DNA of 64,000 bases from Cladocopium goreaui (GCA_947184155.2 CAMXCT020006446.1:87501-151500); one strand, 5' to 3'; counted from the stretch's first letter, positions 22,067 through 30,780 are shown. Notes: generated from the sequence alone by a model not told the origin. Program-made: numbers and translations.

Positions 22067-23394
22067 GGCCCGAGCCTGATCAGTGCACCCAAGCGGAGGA
22101 CGACCTGCGCACTTTCGCGCATGACGCTCTCTATTACGGCCATGATAAGGATTATCGATGTTTGGCTGCTCTTCCCCTGTCGGCCGCCGATGAGCGCACC
22201 TTTTGTCTCGTCCGCATGGACGACTGGCGCCGGGTCACTTGTGAGGTCATTCAAGGGGTTAGTTCCTGCGCCACACCTCGGAGCCTCGTTTGGCTTCTGG
22301 TCCACCAAGGTCACATGCGCCTGCTCGTTCCGCCCATGGACCGGGCTTTGCCTACCGGAGCCCGCGTAGTCTCGGCTGCCGGTTGGGAACTTCACCTAGA
22401 AGCGGCTCTGACGCACGGGGCACGCCTTCGCGCCCGTGCCGCCAAACCCTGCCCTCGGTGCTATTCGGATCCACACCGTCGCACCGGTCGTGCTGCCGGC
22501 GTTTTTGGCTTATATCCCTTTCCGTCCCCGCCACCCGTAGGCACTCGCACGGGGGCACCTGCTTGGGAAGACACCGAGCCCTCCCCGTCGCAATGGTCTA
22601 GGCAGGACTTGGCTTCCTGGCTTGGCGCCGATCTTCCTGATGGGACTCCCCCTGATCTCTTTGATCTGGCACCGCCCCCTTTCTCGGTATCTACCGGGGT
22701 TACGCAGGCCGGAGGCCTCGCTCTTCGTTTCCCGCTTGAAGACGACCTAGCCCTCCGGTGTGGAGCGACCCGCTCTAAGCTTCGAGCCGTTATCACTCTC
22801 CTTCGCCCACGACACCTTTGGCTTACCCTGCCCCTCCACCCCTTTGGAGGCTGGGGCCGTTTTGAATCGTCTCGCGGCAAGGATGCTTCCCCCGGCTCTG
22901 GATGTGGCCGCCGCCACCTGGACTTCCTCTTGGACCTAGGCCGCCTTCAATCCCTGTCCGGGGGCACCTTCAGCGTGCTCCACCATCTTACCAGCACCGC
23001 GTGGCGGGAACCGGCAGCTGTCGCTCTTTTGGCTTCTGTCCCACGGGCGCGGCTCCTGCTCGGCCCGACCCCTGGCCTTCCTTTTTGCCTTAAAACGACT
23101 CTGCCGTCTTTACTCCCTCTCACAACCCTCCCCTCTGGGACCGATCTCTCCACGTCCGTCGCCAAGGCCCTGCTCCCCGAGGCGCGTTTCGCGCCCGGGG
23201 CCGGCTTGCGGCGAGCCGGTCACGCTGCCCTTCGCCTCCCCTTTGGGGACGCCTCCGGGGCGCACCTGGGGCGGGGGGGGGGCGGGGGCTTCGCTGCTCT
23301 CCTCGCTCAGCAAAAGCGATGTCTATGGGCTTCGAGGGCCACTGCAGGACCCTCCTCCAAAGCAAACGGAGGAAGCGGCGGGCGCCTACCTTGA
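21928..23394 (+). CDS. Retrotransposon ORF2: unassigned pol-linker region
   Basis: 488 codons, -1 relative to ORF1, with its own ATG at 21928. It holds a Cys motif (PCPRCYSDPH, about residues 174-183) and a region around residues 290-400 (WLTLPLHPFGGWGRF ... LDFLLDLGRLQSLSGG ... STAWREP). This region has the shape of a methylase-like fold often found next to reverse transcriptase in dinoflagellate retroelements, but the expected catalytic-type Pro-Cys and Glu-x-Pro residues are not there, so I treat it as unassigned. It overlaps ORF3 by 152 bases; the overlap contains a G10 run (23273-23282), a likely site of slippage, mutation or sequencing error. A hairpin repeat lies at 23177. Confidence 0.7.
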   Translation: MFFLHVAAGLLTRKSGTPPTYEETCVQALALQREMHHSAEECLQALGPEPDQCTQAEDDLRTFAHDALYYGHDKDYRCLAALPLSAADERTFCLVRMDDWRRVTCEVIQGVSSCATPRSLVWLLVHQGHMRLLVPPMDRALPTGARVVSAAGWELHLEAALTHGARLRARAAKPCPRCYSDPHRRTGRAAGVFGLYPFPSPPPVGTRTGAPAWEDTEPSPSQWSRQDLASWLGADLPDGTPPDLFDLAPPPFSVSTGVTQAGGLALRFPLEDDLALRCGATRSKLRAVITLLRPRHLWLTLPLHPFGGWGRFESSRGKDASPGSGCGRRHLDFLLDLGRLQSLSGGTFSVLHHLTSTAWREPAAVALLASVPRARLLLGPTPGLPFCLKTTLPSLLPLTTLPSGTDLSTSVAKALLPEARFAPGAGLRRAGHAALRLPFGDASGAHLGRGGGGGFAALLAQQKRCLWASRATAGPSSKANGGSGGRLP

Positions 23395-26300
23395 TTTTTT
23401 CCAAGGCAAGGATTTTACGAAGGAAAACTTTGCCGAGGCGGCCCAACAGGGGAGCAGACTCCTGGAGGTCGCAGGAGGATGGAAGGAGGCGCTGAGGGCC
23501 ATTCGACGGCATTGGGTCCGGACACACGGGGATCACCTCGCAGGACTTCACAGCGACTTTTTCGAAGGATTGGTTCACCCAGCTATCTTGGAGAGGGCCA
23601 GGCACGTGGCCGTTTGGGGAGTCTCCGCAGAAGCAGATTTGGAAGAGACCCAAAGGGTGCAAAGCGCCCCCCATCCTAGCCTGAAGGAGCACATCGAAGA
23701 AGCCGCCAAGCAGCTTTGGGAGGACGCCGCCAAGGGGCGGTCCCTTCTTTGTTACGACAAAGGAGAAGGACTGGAAGGGGTGATTTCCGTCCCTATGGCC
23801 CGTGTACCAAAGATGAACCCAGACCGGAGTATCTCCGAAAAGGGCCGCATTATATGGGACGCCACCCCGATAAACAAGTACTGCCACAAAACACGCCACC
23901 CACCTGCGTTGCAACCACGTCACCAGGAAGTGGCTCGCGCGATCCTTTGGTGGAGGCTTCGGTTTCCCCGAATCAGGATCCTGCTCAGCAAAAAGGACGT
24001 GGCGGAGGCCTTCAAATGGATCCCCCTCAAATTGGAAGACGCCAAGCTCTTCGCAGCTGATGTCCCTGCTGAATTCACTCAGACTTCGGAGGGGACCACG
24101 TTGATTTATAGTTTTTTGACGTTTGGCTGGTGTGGTGCTCCGGGTGAGTACATGCACTTCGCCTGGGTTATCAAGTCAGCGCACGGGTCGTTCGCTCCGG
24201 ACAATCACCGGTGGGAAGATGACGTTCCCTTCCATTCCTTCGTTCTCATGGACGACACCGTTCTGATCGAGCCGGAGTTGGGCTTCAGGCCGCAGCTCTC
24301 TGTCGCCCTATCCGAATATGTCACAAAGGCCACCCTTGGGGAGGGCAGTATCAATGCTGCGAAGGACGCTCTCGAAGGTAGGCTTGAATGTCGGAAATTG
24401 ATATGGGGGCTGGTGTATGACACCCAGTCCTACACTCGCAGCCTCCCTGCGGCAAAGCTGGAGAAGGCGTACCATCTTTTGCACCTCCCTGATTTCGATA
24501 GTGGGTGTACCCATGTGCCTCTTCGTCTTGTCCAGGAGCTGAGGGGAAACCAGCAGTTTTGGCTGGCGGTGCTTCCAGGGCTCAGTCCCTACTTAGGGGC
24601 GACGAATGACCTCCTGGGCCCGGCTGACGAAAGGGGGTTCGCGAAACCTAGAGGCACAGTGGCACAGCAGAAGGCCATTTGGGCACGTTTTTGGGAATCA
24701 ATCGAGCTCCAAAGACTGCTCGTGGATGCCACTTCACAATGGGAAGTCCGATTTACCCACCCTCTGACTTCAGCCCTCACTGTCCGGGAGCTCCTTTCCT
24801 TCCCAGGAATGAGTCAAAAAGTTGTCTGGGCGTCAGGAGATGCAACCCCCCACAAGTTGGCGGCCGTGGATTGGGAAGCCAACGTGGCGGTAGTGGAGCC
24901 GGCGGAATCCGTGTGGGAACGCCTCCGGCGGTTTTGCGCCGAGCACGACCCGGAGCTTGCAGCTGCGGAGGAGGAGACGTCGACCGTCACCGAGGCTCGT
25001 TCTGAGCCCGGAGACGGGTTGATGATTTCGCTTGCTGAGCTTTTGGCCGTCGTGTCGTTGGCGTGTCTGAGATGGAAGTCCTGGAAGGGAAAAATTGTCA
25101 TCTACGCCGGAGACAACAGTAATGTTATCTCATGGCTAGCCAAAAGACACGCAGGACCACCAGCAGCTCGGTTCCTTCTACAACTTCTGGCGGCACTTGA
25201 GACAGTTGGAGGCTTCCGCTTGCACGCCGAATATATCCGGACCTATCACAATCAAGTCGCGGACGCTCTCACGCGGGAAGAAGAAGGGCCGGTTCTATCA
25301 GCTTGGAACCTGGAACGAAAGGATTTCTCCGAAGTCCTCCTTGCCACGCTGGACAGGGGGTGGACCCGTCGGGCCCTGCTATGGGATGGAATGGACCATG
25401 AGGACCAAGCCTCCGCCCTGCACATGGGGTTGAGACGACATCCGGAAGGCCCGCAGGGGCTTCGATTCCCATTGCGGCCAGGCATTGTCTGCTGTGAGCT
25501 TGGCCCGGAGCCCCGCGTGTACCACTTGGAGTTGCTGTCCAGAGGTTTGAAAATGCAGGAGCCCGGCCTATTGGCTGACGAAGAGGCGGTCTGCGTTTTC
25601 TATTGTGTCGGAAGGGACGAGGTTGCCACCGCGTCCAGCCTTGCCCAACAAGCCCAAGGTCTCCAGCCCAAGGGGATATGGGCCGACTCCATCTCCTCTC
25701 TTGGCCTGAAAAGCGCTCAGGCTAGGTTACAAGAGAATGGATGGCAAACCCGGGTGGTACTCGTCAGCGGCCGGACACTCCAAGATCAGTGTTGGTGGAA
25801 GCGATGGATTCTCCTTGCCGTCCCTAGGGGCGCGCAGATGCCAGACCTTCCGTGTTTGACCGCGGATGACGAGCCCGACACTGCCCCGCTGCACACATAC
25901 CCCACGGAGTGGCTTCTGGAGGATCAAAAAGTCCCGGGTGACCTCTGGGTCAGGGGAAGACTAAAACTTGATACCTCTATCCCGTATCTAGGACAGGCAA
26001 CCCCTAAGCCCAGGGGCTCGGTGTATGTGGAGGGTAGTGTTCGTAGGCACGTTTGGGACCCCTATAAACCACTTCCCCAACTCCATCACAACTCCGGCAA
26101 TCCCCAAAGTAAGGATTCGCTTTTGTTGCTAGGGAAGGGACCCGAGGGACCTGCGGCGAGGTATATCACGCCCGGGGAAATTTTTAAATTGTTGGGTGGG
26201 AGGGTTGAGTTGTTACCCCCCAATGTGTTGGCTGAAAGTTTACCCCTGCTGTCCATTTTGGCTACCCCTCGTAGTTTGGCTCTAACGGCTGGGAAGTGGG

Positions 26301-27928
26301 CTAGTTCGCTGGGCACGACCGGGCCGCGCGACCCCGCCGCAACCAATCAAGTGCTGACCGAACCGAGCTTGGCAAACTCGACCCAATCCGAGGTTCAAGA
26401 CGAACCCGGACCGGCTGCGGGGGCCGAGGCTCGCTCCGAGCCCGGTCAACTCCCAACCGACAGAAAGGTCGGGATTTGCGAATTGCCTTGGGAATCCGCA
26501 GCGCGGGAGGCGCTCATGGTTGGAGGGAAGCACAAAAAGCAGAGGAAGAGTGGCAAAAAGATGGAATGGCAGGAGGAGCTGTCAAAAGCCATGTCTCGAT
26601 GCCTCAGGCACGAAGCAGAATGTATAACAGAAGACGGCTGGGTGGAACTGCCCGACCTCCTGGAATACCTCCGTAAGCGCCTGAACTGGCAGGAGAAGTA
26701 TTTCACGGAGCAGGTCATCCGGGACGCCGTGGAGGAGAACTTTAAGCAGCGGTTTGTTGTCAGAGAAAGCGACGGCCGCCCATACATGGCGGCATGGTCG
26801 GGCCACACCATCGACGGTGTCTATGGGCCGGGGGCAAGGGTAGCTCCCGAAGACGTCCCCCCGACACTGGTGCATGGAACGTACCGTCGCCATGTGAAGT
26901 CGATCCAGGAAAATGGGCTCCGGGGCGACAGACGGATGGCTCATCTGGTCAATCCAGATCAGGCGTCGGGCAAGTGGAGGTCGGACTTGGAGGTGAAGAT
27001 TCCCGTCTCTACTAAGGCTGCGATGGAGTCCGGGGTCGTCTTTTACGTCACGGGGAATTCTGTGTGGCTTGCCAGCGGAACAATCCCGCCGGCAGCCTTG
27101 GGCGATGTCTCGGACTGGGACACAGCCGAGTTTTGGTACGCTGCAGAGGGACCCAAAAAGAGCCTGAAAGGGGCGTCCGCCAGCAGTCAGGTGGGGCCCG
27201 TGCCGCAGCACCGGGGGGAGCCCAGCTCCAGCAATCAAGGCAAGAGAGGTCGGCGTCGGGACGAGTGGGTGGAGGAAGAAGAGCCACGCAATTCTGCAAA
27301 GCTCAACCTCGCTGCCTACCGCTCGATAGCCTGGCCCCCGTCCAAAGCTCAGGAGAAAGACCCCAGGGAAGAGCTCGCCCGAACTGCGTCCGACCTGGCG
27401 GCGGCGGTAGCTGGCTTGGCCTGCCAAGAAGGCGAAGAGGAGGTCAACGTTGATCCGGATACTCTGAAGGCGGACGTCGTTGTTATCTCGGAGCCTGACT
27501 GGGGCGCCTCCGACCCGGAAATCCAGGAGGCGCTCGTGCCAATGACAAAGCTGGAGGAATCCCTCGAGGTCAAAACCGAGGCTCGGTCCGAGCCCGGGGA
27601 GACCTTACAGGAAGCTGGCCCCGCTGCTCCCGCGACCAAGTTCGAAGAGTTGCCTGTTGCCAAAGCCGAGGCTCGATTCGAGCCCGGTGAGGCCCTGCAG
27701 GAGGCTGCCCCGGGCGTCAAAGCCGAAGAAGAACTTCGCCCATCTGCCCCTAATCCAGCTCAGGCGGCCGGTCCTGGGGAAGCCCCGGCTGCTGACCCGC
27801 AGCCCACGCCCGCTGCTGGGAGTGTTAAAGGGGAACCCGATGCCCGTGCAGAAGCGCCGGTGAGCCCGAAGAGTTCCGATGCCTGCATTCCATCCAAGAT
27901 GTCCGACAGGCCGAGCGGGCCGAAGTGA
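23243..27928 (+). CDS. Retrotransposon ORF3: reverse transcriptase, RNase H and Tpt1-like RNA 2'-phosphotransferase domain
   Basis: 1561 codons; the frame opens on TTG and has no early ATG, so it is probably reached from ORF2 by frameshift (+1) near the G10 run. RT: motif A KKDVAEAF with D252, motif C LMDD with D337-D338. RNase H: D533 (SGDA), E599 (LAELLA), D624 (AGDN), D674 (VADAL). Tpt1/KptA-like domain about 1113-1285: LSKAMSRCLRH (R1122, H1123), SGHTI (H1188), LVHGTYRRH (H1211-G-T), KWRSDLEV (R1246), NSVWLASG (N1272). Tpt1 removes the splice-junction 2'-phosphate from RNA using NAD+. Of the four key residues known in yeast Tpt1 (Arg-His-Arg-Arg), three are conserved; the middle Arg of the usual RAxQGH motif is Ala (A1183). 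Four EARSEPG-like peptides are translated hairpins. A single TGA separates it from ORF4 in the same frame. Confidence 0.92.
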   Translation: MGTPPGRTWGGGGAGASLLSSLSKSDVYGLRGPLQDPPPKQTEEAAGAYLDFFQGKDFTKENFAEAAQQGSRLLEVAGGWKEALRAIRRHWVRTHGDHLAGLHSDFFEGLVHPAILERARHVAVWGVSAEADLEETQRVQSAPHPSLKEHIEEAAKQLWEDAAKGRSLLCYDKGEGLEGVISVPMARVPKMNPDRSISEKGRIIWDATPINKYCHKTRHPPALQPRHQEVARAILWWRLRFPRIRILLSKKDVAEAFKWIPLKLEDAKLFAADVPAEFTQTSEGTTLIYSFLTFGWCGAPGEYMHFAWVIKSAHGSFAPDNHRWEDDVPFHSFVLMDDTVLIEPELGFRPQLSVALSEYVTKATLGEGSINAAKDALEGRLECRKLIWGLVYDTQSYTRSLPAAKLEKAYHLLHLPDFDSGCTHVPLRLVQELRGNQQFWLAVLPGLSPYLGATNDLLGPADERGFAKPRGTVAQQKAIWARFWESIELQRLLVDATSQWEVRFTHPLTSALTVRELLSFPGMSQKVVWASGDATPHKLAAVDWEANVAVVEPAESVWERLRRFCAEHDPELAAAEEETSTVTEARSEPGDGLMISLAELLAVVSLACLRWKSWKGKIVIYAGDNSNVISWLAKRHAGPPAARFLLQLLAALETVGGFRLHAEYIRTYHNQVADALTREEEGPVLSAWNLERKDFSEVLLATLDRGWTRRALLWDGMDHEDQASALHMGLRRHPEGPQGLRFPLRPGIVCCELGPEPRVYHLELLSRGLKMQEPGLLADEEAVCVFYCVGRDEVATASSLAQQAQGLQPKGIWADSISSLGLKSAQARLQENGWQTRVVLVSGRTLQDQCWWKRWILLAVPRGAQMPDLPCLTADDEPDTAPLHTYPTEWLLEDQKVPGDLWVRGRLKLDTSIPYLGQATPKPRGSVYVEGSVRRHVWDPYKPLPQLHHNSGNPQSKDSLLLLGKGPEGPAARYITPGEIFKLLGGRVELLPPNVLAESLPLLSILATPRSLALTAGKWASSLGTTGPRDPAATNQVLTEPSLANSTQSEVQDEPGPAAGAEARSEPGQLPTDRKVGICELPWESAAREALMVGGKHKKQRKSGKKMEWQEELSKAMSRCLRHEAECITEDGWVELPDLLEYLRKRLNWQEKYFTEQVIRDAVEENFKQRFVVRESDGRPYMAAWSGHTIDGVYGPGARVAPEDVPPTLVHGTYRRHVKSIQENGLRGDRRMAHLVNPDQASGKWRSDLEVKIPVSTKAAMESGVVFYVTGNSVWLASGTIPPAALGDVSDWDTAEFWYAAEGPKKSLKGASASSQVGPVPQHRGEPSSSNQGKRGRRRDEWVEEEEPRNSAKLNLAAYRSIAWPPSKAQEKDPREELARTASDLAAAVAGLACQEGEEEVNVDPDTLKADVVVISEPDWGASDPEIQEALVPMTKLEESLEVKTEARSEPGETLQEAGPAAPATKFEELPVAKAEARFEPGEALQEAAPGVKAEEELRPSAPNPAQAAGPGEAPAADPQPTPAAGSVKGEPDARAEAPVSPKSSDACIPSKMSDRPSGPK

Positions 27929-28039
27929 GAGACAGATCGCTGTAAGGAGGAAGCAGATGGCGGAGAGGGCGCAGGACCTTCCCGAGCCAGGGATGACCCC
28001 GCTCCTGCTAGGGACCGGGCCCTGATCCCCAAGGGAGGG
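27926..28039 (+). other. Single in-frame TGA joining ORF3 and ORF4
   Basis: TGA at 27926-27928 is the only stop between ORF3 and ORF4; the 37 codons from 27929 to 28039 are open in the same frame. ORF4 has no ATG near its start (first listed codon TTG). This fits either stop-codon readthrough or a point mutation in a once continuous polyprotein. Confidence 0.8.
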
Positions 28040-30094
28040 TTGAAGTTGGGATCCGGGAAGCTCAGGTTGCTGCAGGAAATCGCTCGGGCTGACGAAGCGA
28101 ACTGGCAGAACCTCCAAGAATCCCTCGCCAAAGCGGAAGAGGATGGGTCGACCAAACAAGATTTGATAGACGACCTGTCAAGGCTTACTGCGCAGCGAAA
28201 AGAAGCTGCCGAAGGGATACAGCAAAGTTTGGAAACCGAGATCCAACGCATCAAAGATGCAGAGGATGAAGACAAAAGTTATCTCGAAGCCTTGGACGCT
28301 CAGGGAAGTTACATGCGAGAAGTGGAAAGGAGAAATCCGGTGCGGCCTTCTAAAGCCGTCAAAGTCCTCAAGTCTGCCCGGCTCGACCTCGAGATTGAAG
28401 CAGGCATCAGCGTTTGGGTGGCTAGGCGCCGGGAGAAAGGCAGACAGAGGGCACGTATGCACCGTGAGAGAACTCAGGGAGGCGAAGCTAATCCCTCCGC
28501 TGAACCTCTCGAGTCCCCTGAGGCAGCAGCAGCCGCACGAAAGGAAGCCGCGCGAAAGGAAATTCAAGACTTCCGAGCCTCACTGCTGCAGGCCGATGGC
28601 CAACCAAGGAAATTTCGAAGAGCCCCAGACTCGCAAAGACGAAAGGAAGCGAAGAGACTGAGGCGCCAAACTCGTCGAAATGACGACGCTAGTAGAGACA
28701 CCAACCACGCCATCGCGCACGCCTACCCATTAGGTGGAGAAGTGGTGGTGAGGCAGACTACGCTGTGGCCTGCAGGGCAAGGTGTCAGGCCGAGTCTACC
28801 AATCGAACTGTTTGGAATCTTGGTAGCAGCTTCCTTGTTCCTTGCCGTGGGAGCCTGCCTTGCTATCCGGCGATGGGTACACGCCCGCCCTTCCATGGGG
28901 CAAGCAAATTCCCGAGGCCCTGTTTCGGGCCCGGGAAAGAACAACAAGATGCCGAATCCGCTCCAAGGCCCAACGTCGGGTCAAATATCGTCTGAGCGCA
29001 CTCATACCGAAATTCTGCCCGACGCCAGCCGAGGCTTGGTTTCGAGCCCGGTGACCCCCGCCCCGCCCCCTGCGGCGGAGCCAACCTACGGGCGTCGCAT
29101 CCGGCTAGAAGCCGGGACCGTTGATCCGGAAGGAATCCCGCGGTGGCATCGTTCCGAGTGTCTTAGGCCAGGACCCAGTCGATGGGTGGAGCCGTGCAAA
29201 GATTGTGCCGGCCAACCGGGGTATGTGCAGCCTTCCGGAGCCGCCCACGTGACTCTGAGCGGCGAGAGGTGGCATCAGGAAGGGTGCGGTCACATCCGGG
29301 GCCGCAGACAGATCCGCTACGAACGGTGTCTGTGTCCCCCGGGTGAGGCTAGCACGACGGTGGCCCGGCGAAATCCCCGACAAGGTGTTCGACAGCGGCG
29401 AGTCGACGACGCCAATCGGGACACCAACCATGCCATCGCCCACCTCTTCTGTGGAGAATTTGGGCTCCTCATCCTGGCCTTGTTATACCTCTTCGGAGTC
29501 CTGCATGCTTGTTTGCGGGCCGGGAGCGAAGAGATTTCACGGGAGCAAAAAGACGAGAGACGCGTGGGAGGCTCCACTACCAGGCGGGTACGCTTCTCGC
29601 CTTATTTGGAAAGCTTGGAAGAAGACATCCACCCGAAGGAGGCGCCGACCATTCAGCAGGGGGTGAAGAACAGACCCTGTCGCAGCCCGAAGGCAGTCAG
29701 AGATCTCCTTGGGCACAAGACCCCACAGCTTGGCTTACCCCTGAAGAATCGGCAAGACTATCAACAGGAAGCTGTCAATGTTGCTTTGGACAGGCTAGCC
29801 CTGACGACTCGTCGGACGTATGCCGCGCAGTTGAAATGGTGGCGCCTGTTTTGTGCTCGGCGCCAGGTGCACTGGCTCCTGACTGGGGTGCCGGCGGACG
29901 AAGATCTCATCATTGACTATTTGCTTCACTGTGCCGTCAACGAACAGCGTGCCCCGGGAACTTTGAAACTGCGTCTCGCTGCCGTCCGAAGCATCCATGT
30001 GACGCTGGGGCTGCCAGATCCCTTAGAAGGAAGAAACCGGGTAGCGATGGCCCTGGCAGGCCTGAGAAGGCGGTACAAGACGCCGCTCCCGTGA
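28040..30094 (+). CDS. Retrotransposon ORF4: coiled coil, two membrane-span modules, Cys/His pairs, recombinase N-domain
   Basis: 684 codons. Residues about 8-110 are charged and helical, probably coiled coil. The peptide DDA(S/N)RDTNHAIAH occurs twice (from 215 and from 456), each time followed by a hydrophobic span (about 255-279 and 470-492). Between them are two WH-x3-C ... C-x2-C or C-x-C modules (W369-H370-C374 and W411-H412), possibly zinc-binding. From about 577 the sequence is the SAM-like core-binding domain of a tyrosine recombinase (LTTRRTYAAQLKWW ... APGTLKLRLAAVRSIH). The ORF ends in TGA at 30092-30094, within the overlap GTGA with ORF5, whose catalytic domain continues this fold in the -1 frame. 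Hairpins lie at 28912 and 29029. The membrane spans have no counterpart in known DIRS recombinases that I recall. Confidence 0.85.
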   Translation: MKLGSGKLRLLQEIARADEANWQNLQESLAKAEEDGSTKQDLIDDLSRLTAQRKEAAEGIQQSLETEIQRIKDAEDEDKSYLEALDAQGSYMREVERRNPVRPSKAVKVLKSARLDLEIEAGISVWVARRREKGRQRARMHRERTQGGEANPSAEPLESPEAAAAARKEAARKEIQDFRASLLQADGQPRKFRRAPDSQRRKEAKRLRRQTRRNDDASRDTNHAIAHAYPLGGEVVVRQTTLWPAGQGVRPSLPIELFGILVAASLFLAVGACLAIRRWVHARPSMGQANSRGPVSGPGKNNKMPNPLQGPTSGQISSERTHTEILPDASRGLVSSPVTPAPPPAAEPTYGRRIRLEAGTVDPEGIPRWHRSECLRPGPSRWVEPCKDCAGQPGYVQPSGAAHVTLSGERWHQEGCGHIRGRRQIRYERCLCPPGEASTTVARRNPRQGVRQRRVDDANRDTNHAIAHLFCGEFGLLILALLYLFGVLHACLRAGSEEISREQKDERRVGGSTTRRVRFSPYLESLEEDIHPKEAPTIQQGVKNRPCRSPKAVRDLLGHKTPQLGLPLKNRQDYQQEAVNVALDRLALTTRRTYAAQLKWWRLFCARRQVHWLLTGVPADEDLIIDYLLHCAVNEQRAPGTLKLRLAAVRSIHVTLGLPDPLEGRNRVAMALAGLRRRYKTPLP

Positions 30095-30762
30095 CCCCCC
30101 GTATGTTGCGTTGGCTGGAGGAACATCTCCGAGGCCCTGTTTCGGGCCCGGAGGGTCCTATCCTCTGGGCTGCCTTGTGCCTGGGGTTCTTCTTTTTGCT
30201 CAGGGCCTCAGAATTTTTACCCTTGGGGTACATCCCATTTTCCCGTCAATTAAAGGGAAGACAAGTACTCCTTTTCAGCAAAGGGGAGCAATGCGACCTC
30301 CGCAACCTGGGGGAAGCCGATGAGATCCGGCTCCAGCTGAACGGTAGCAAAACCAACTATAATCTGGAGACTCACCGCAACCACTACAAGACCGGTGAGG
30401 CCGTCTGCCCTGTCTTGGCGGTCAGACAGTTCTTCCAGAAATACCCGAATCGATACTTGGGCGGCGTGGAGGCAGATGAGCCACTATTCCGAACACCGGA
30501 AGGCTGGGATATCCCACGCGAGGCCGTGCAGATGCTCCTGCGCCGTGCGGCCGAAGCCTGTGGTGTGGCGGGCCATCTAGGCTCGCACTCTCTTCGTTTT
30601 GGGGGCGCTTCGGCTCTCTGGGCCGCCTATAAAGACGCCTCAGTGGTCAGGCGCTACGGGCGTTGGGCTTCCGACGCCTTCCACACTTATTTGTGGGAGG
30701 ACCGCGAATACTCGCGCGGTATGTCGGAGTCCATGATCAAGACAAGCCTTACGCCTACGTAG
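30091..30762 (+). CDS. Retrotransposon ORF5: tyrosine recombinase catalytic domain
   Basis: 223 codons, -1 to ORF4 and overlapping it at GTGA. Catalytic residues of the phage-integrase family are all visible: R38 in LLRASEF, H166-x-x-R169 in SHSLRFGG, W192 in GRWAS, and the nucleophile Y200 in FHTYLWE. The enzyme would cut and rejoin DNA strands through a 3'-phosphotyrosine link, inserting a circular copy of the element. It has no obvious ATG of its own at the start (GTG in the track; first ATG at 30103), so it is probably made by -1 slippage from ORF4 (CCG to CCC ahead of the stop), or ORF4/5 is one gene broken by a one-base loss. A hairpin repeat lies at 30129-30151. Confidence 0.92.
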   Translation: MTPRMLRWLEEHLRGPVSGPEGPILWAALCLGFFFLLRASEFLPLGYIPFSRQLKGRQVLLFSKGEQCDLRNLGEADEIRLQLNGSKTNYNLETHRNHYKTGEAVCPVLAVRQFFQKYPNRYLGGVEADEPLFRTPEGWDIPREAVQMLLRRAAEACGVAGHLGSHSLRFGGASALWAAYKDASVVRRYGRWASDAFHTYLWEDREYSRGMSESMIKTSLTPT

Positions 30763-30780
30763 CTATGCCCGTCCACGCAG

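Noticed and set aside
23120-24157. Minus-strand ORF of 345 codons
   Set aside because: Shadow of the reverse-transcriptase ORF in GC-rich DNA; no motif.
26160-26190. Possible further hairpin copy (GGCGAGGTATATCACGCCCGG)
   Set aside because: The right arm fits, but the left arm does not pair properly; too degenerate to count.
24989-27690. EARSEPG repeats as a protein repeat
   Set aside because: They are the translated hairpin; elsewhere the same DNA is read in other phases, so the peptide is a by-product.
29099-29113. Hairpin CCGGCT-AGA-AGCCGG
   Set aside because: A good stem, but it lacks the bulge and the GGC/GCC block of the family.
30091-30762. Bacterial or phage integrase as sign of a prophage
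   Set aside because: The neighbours are RT, RNase H and gag within split direct repeats, in intron-rich eukaryotic DNA.
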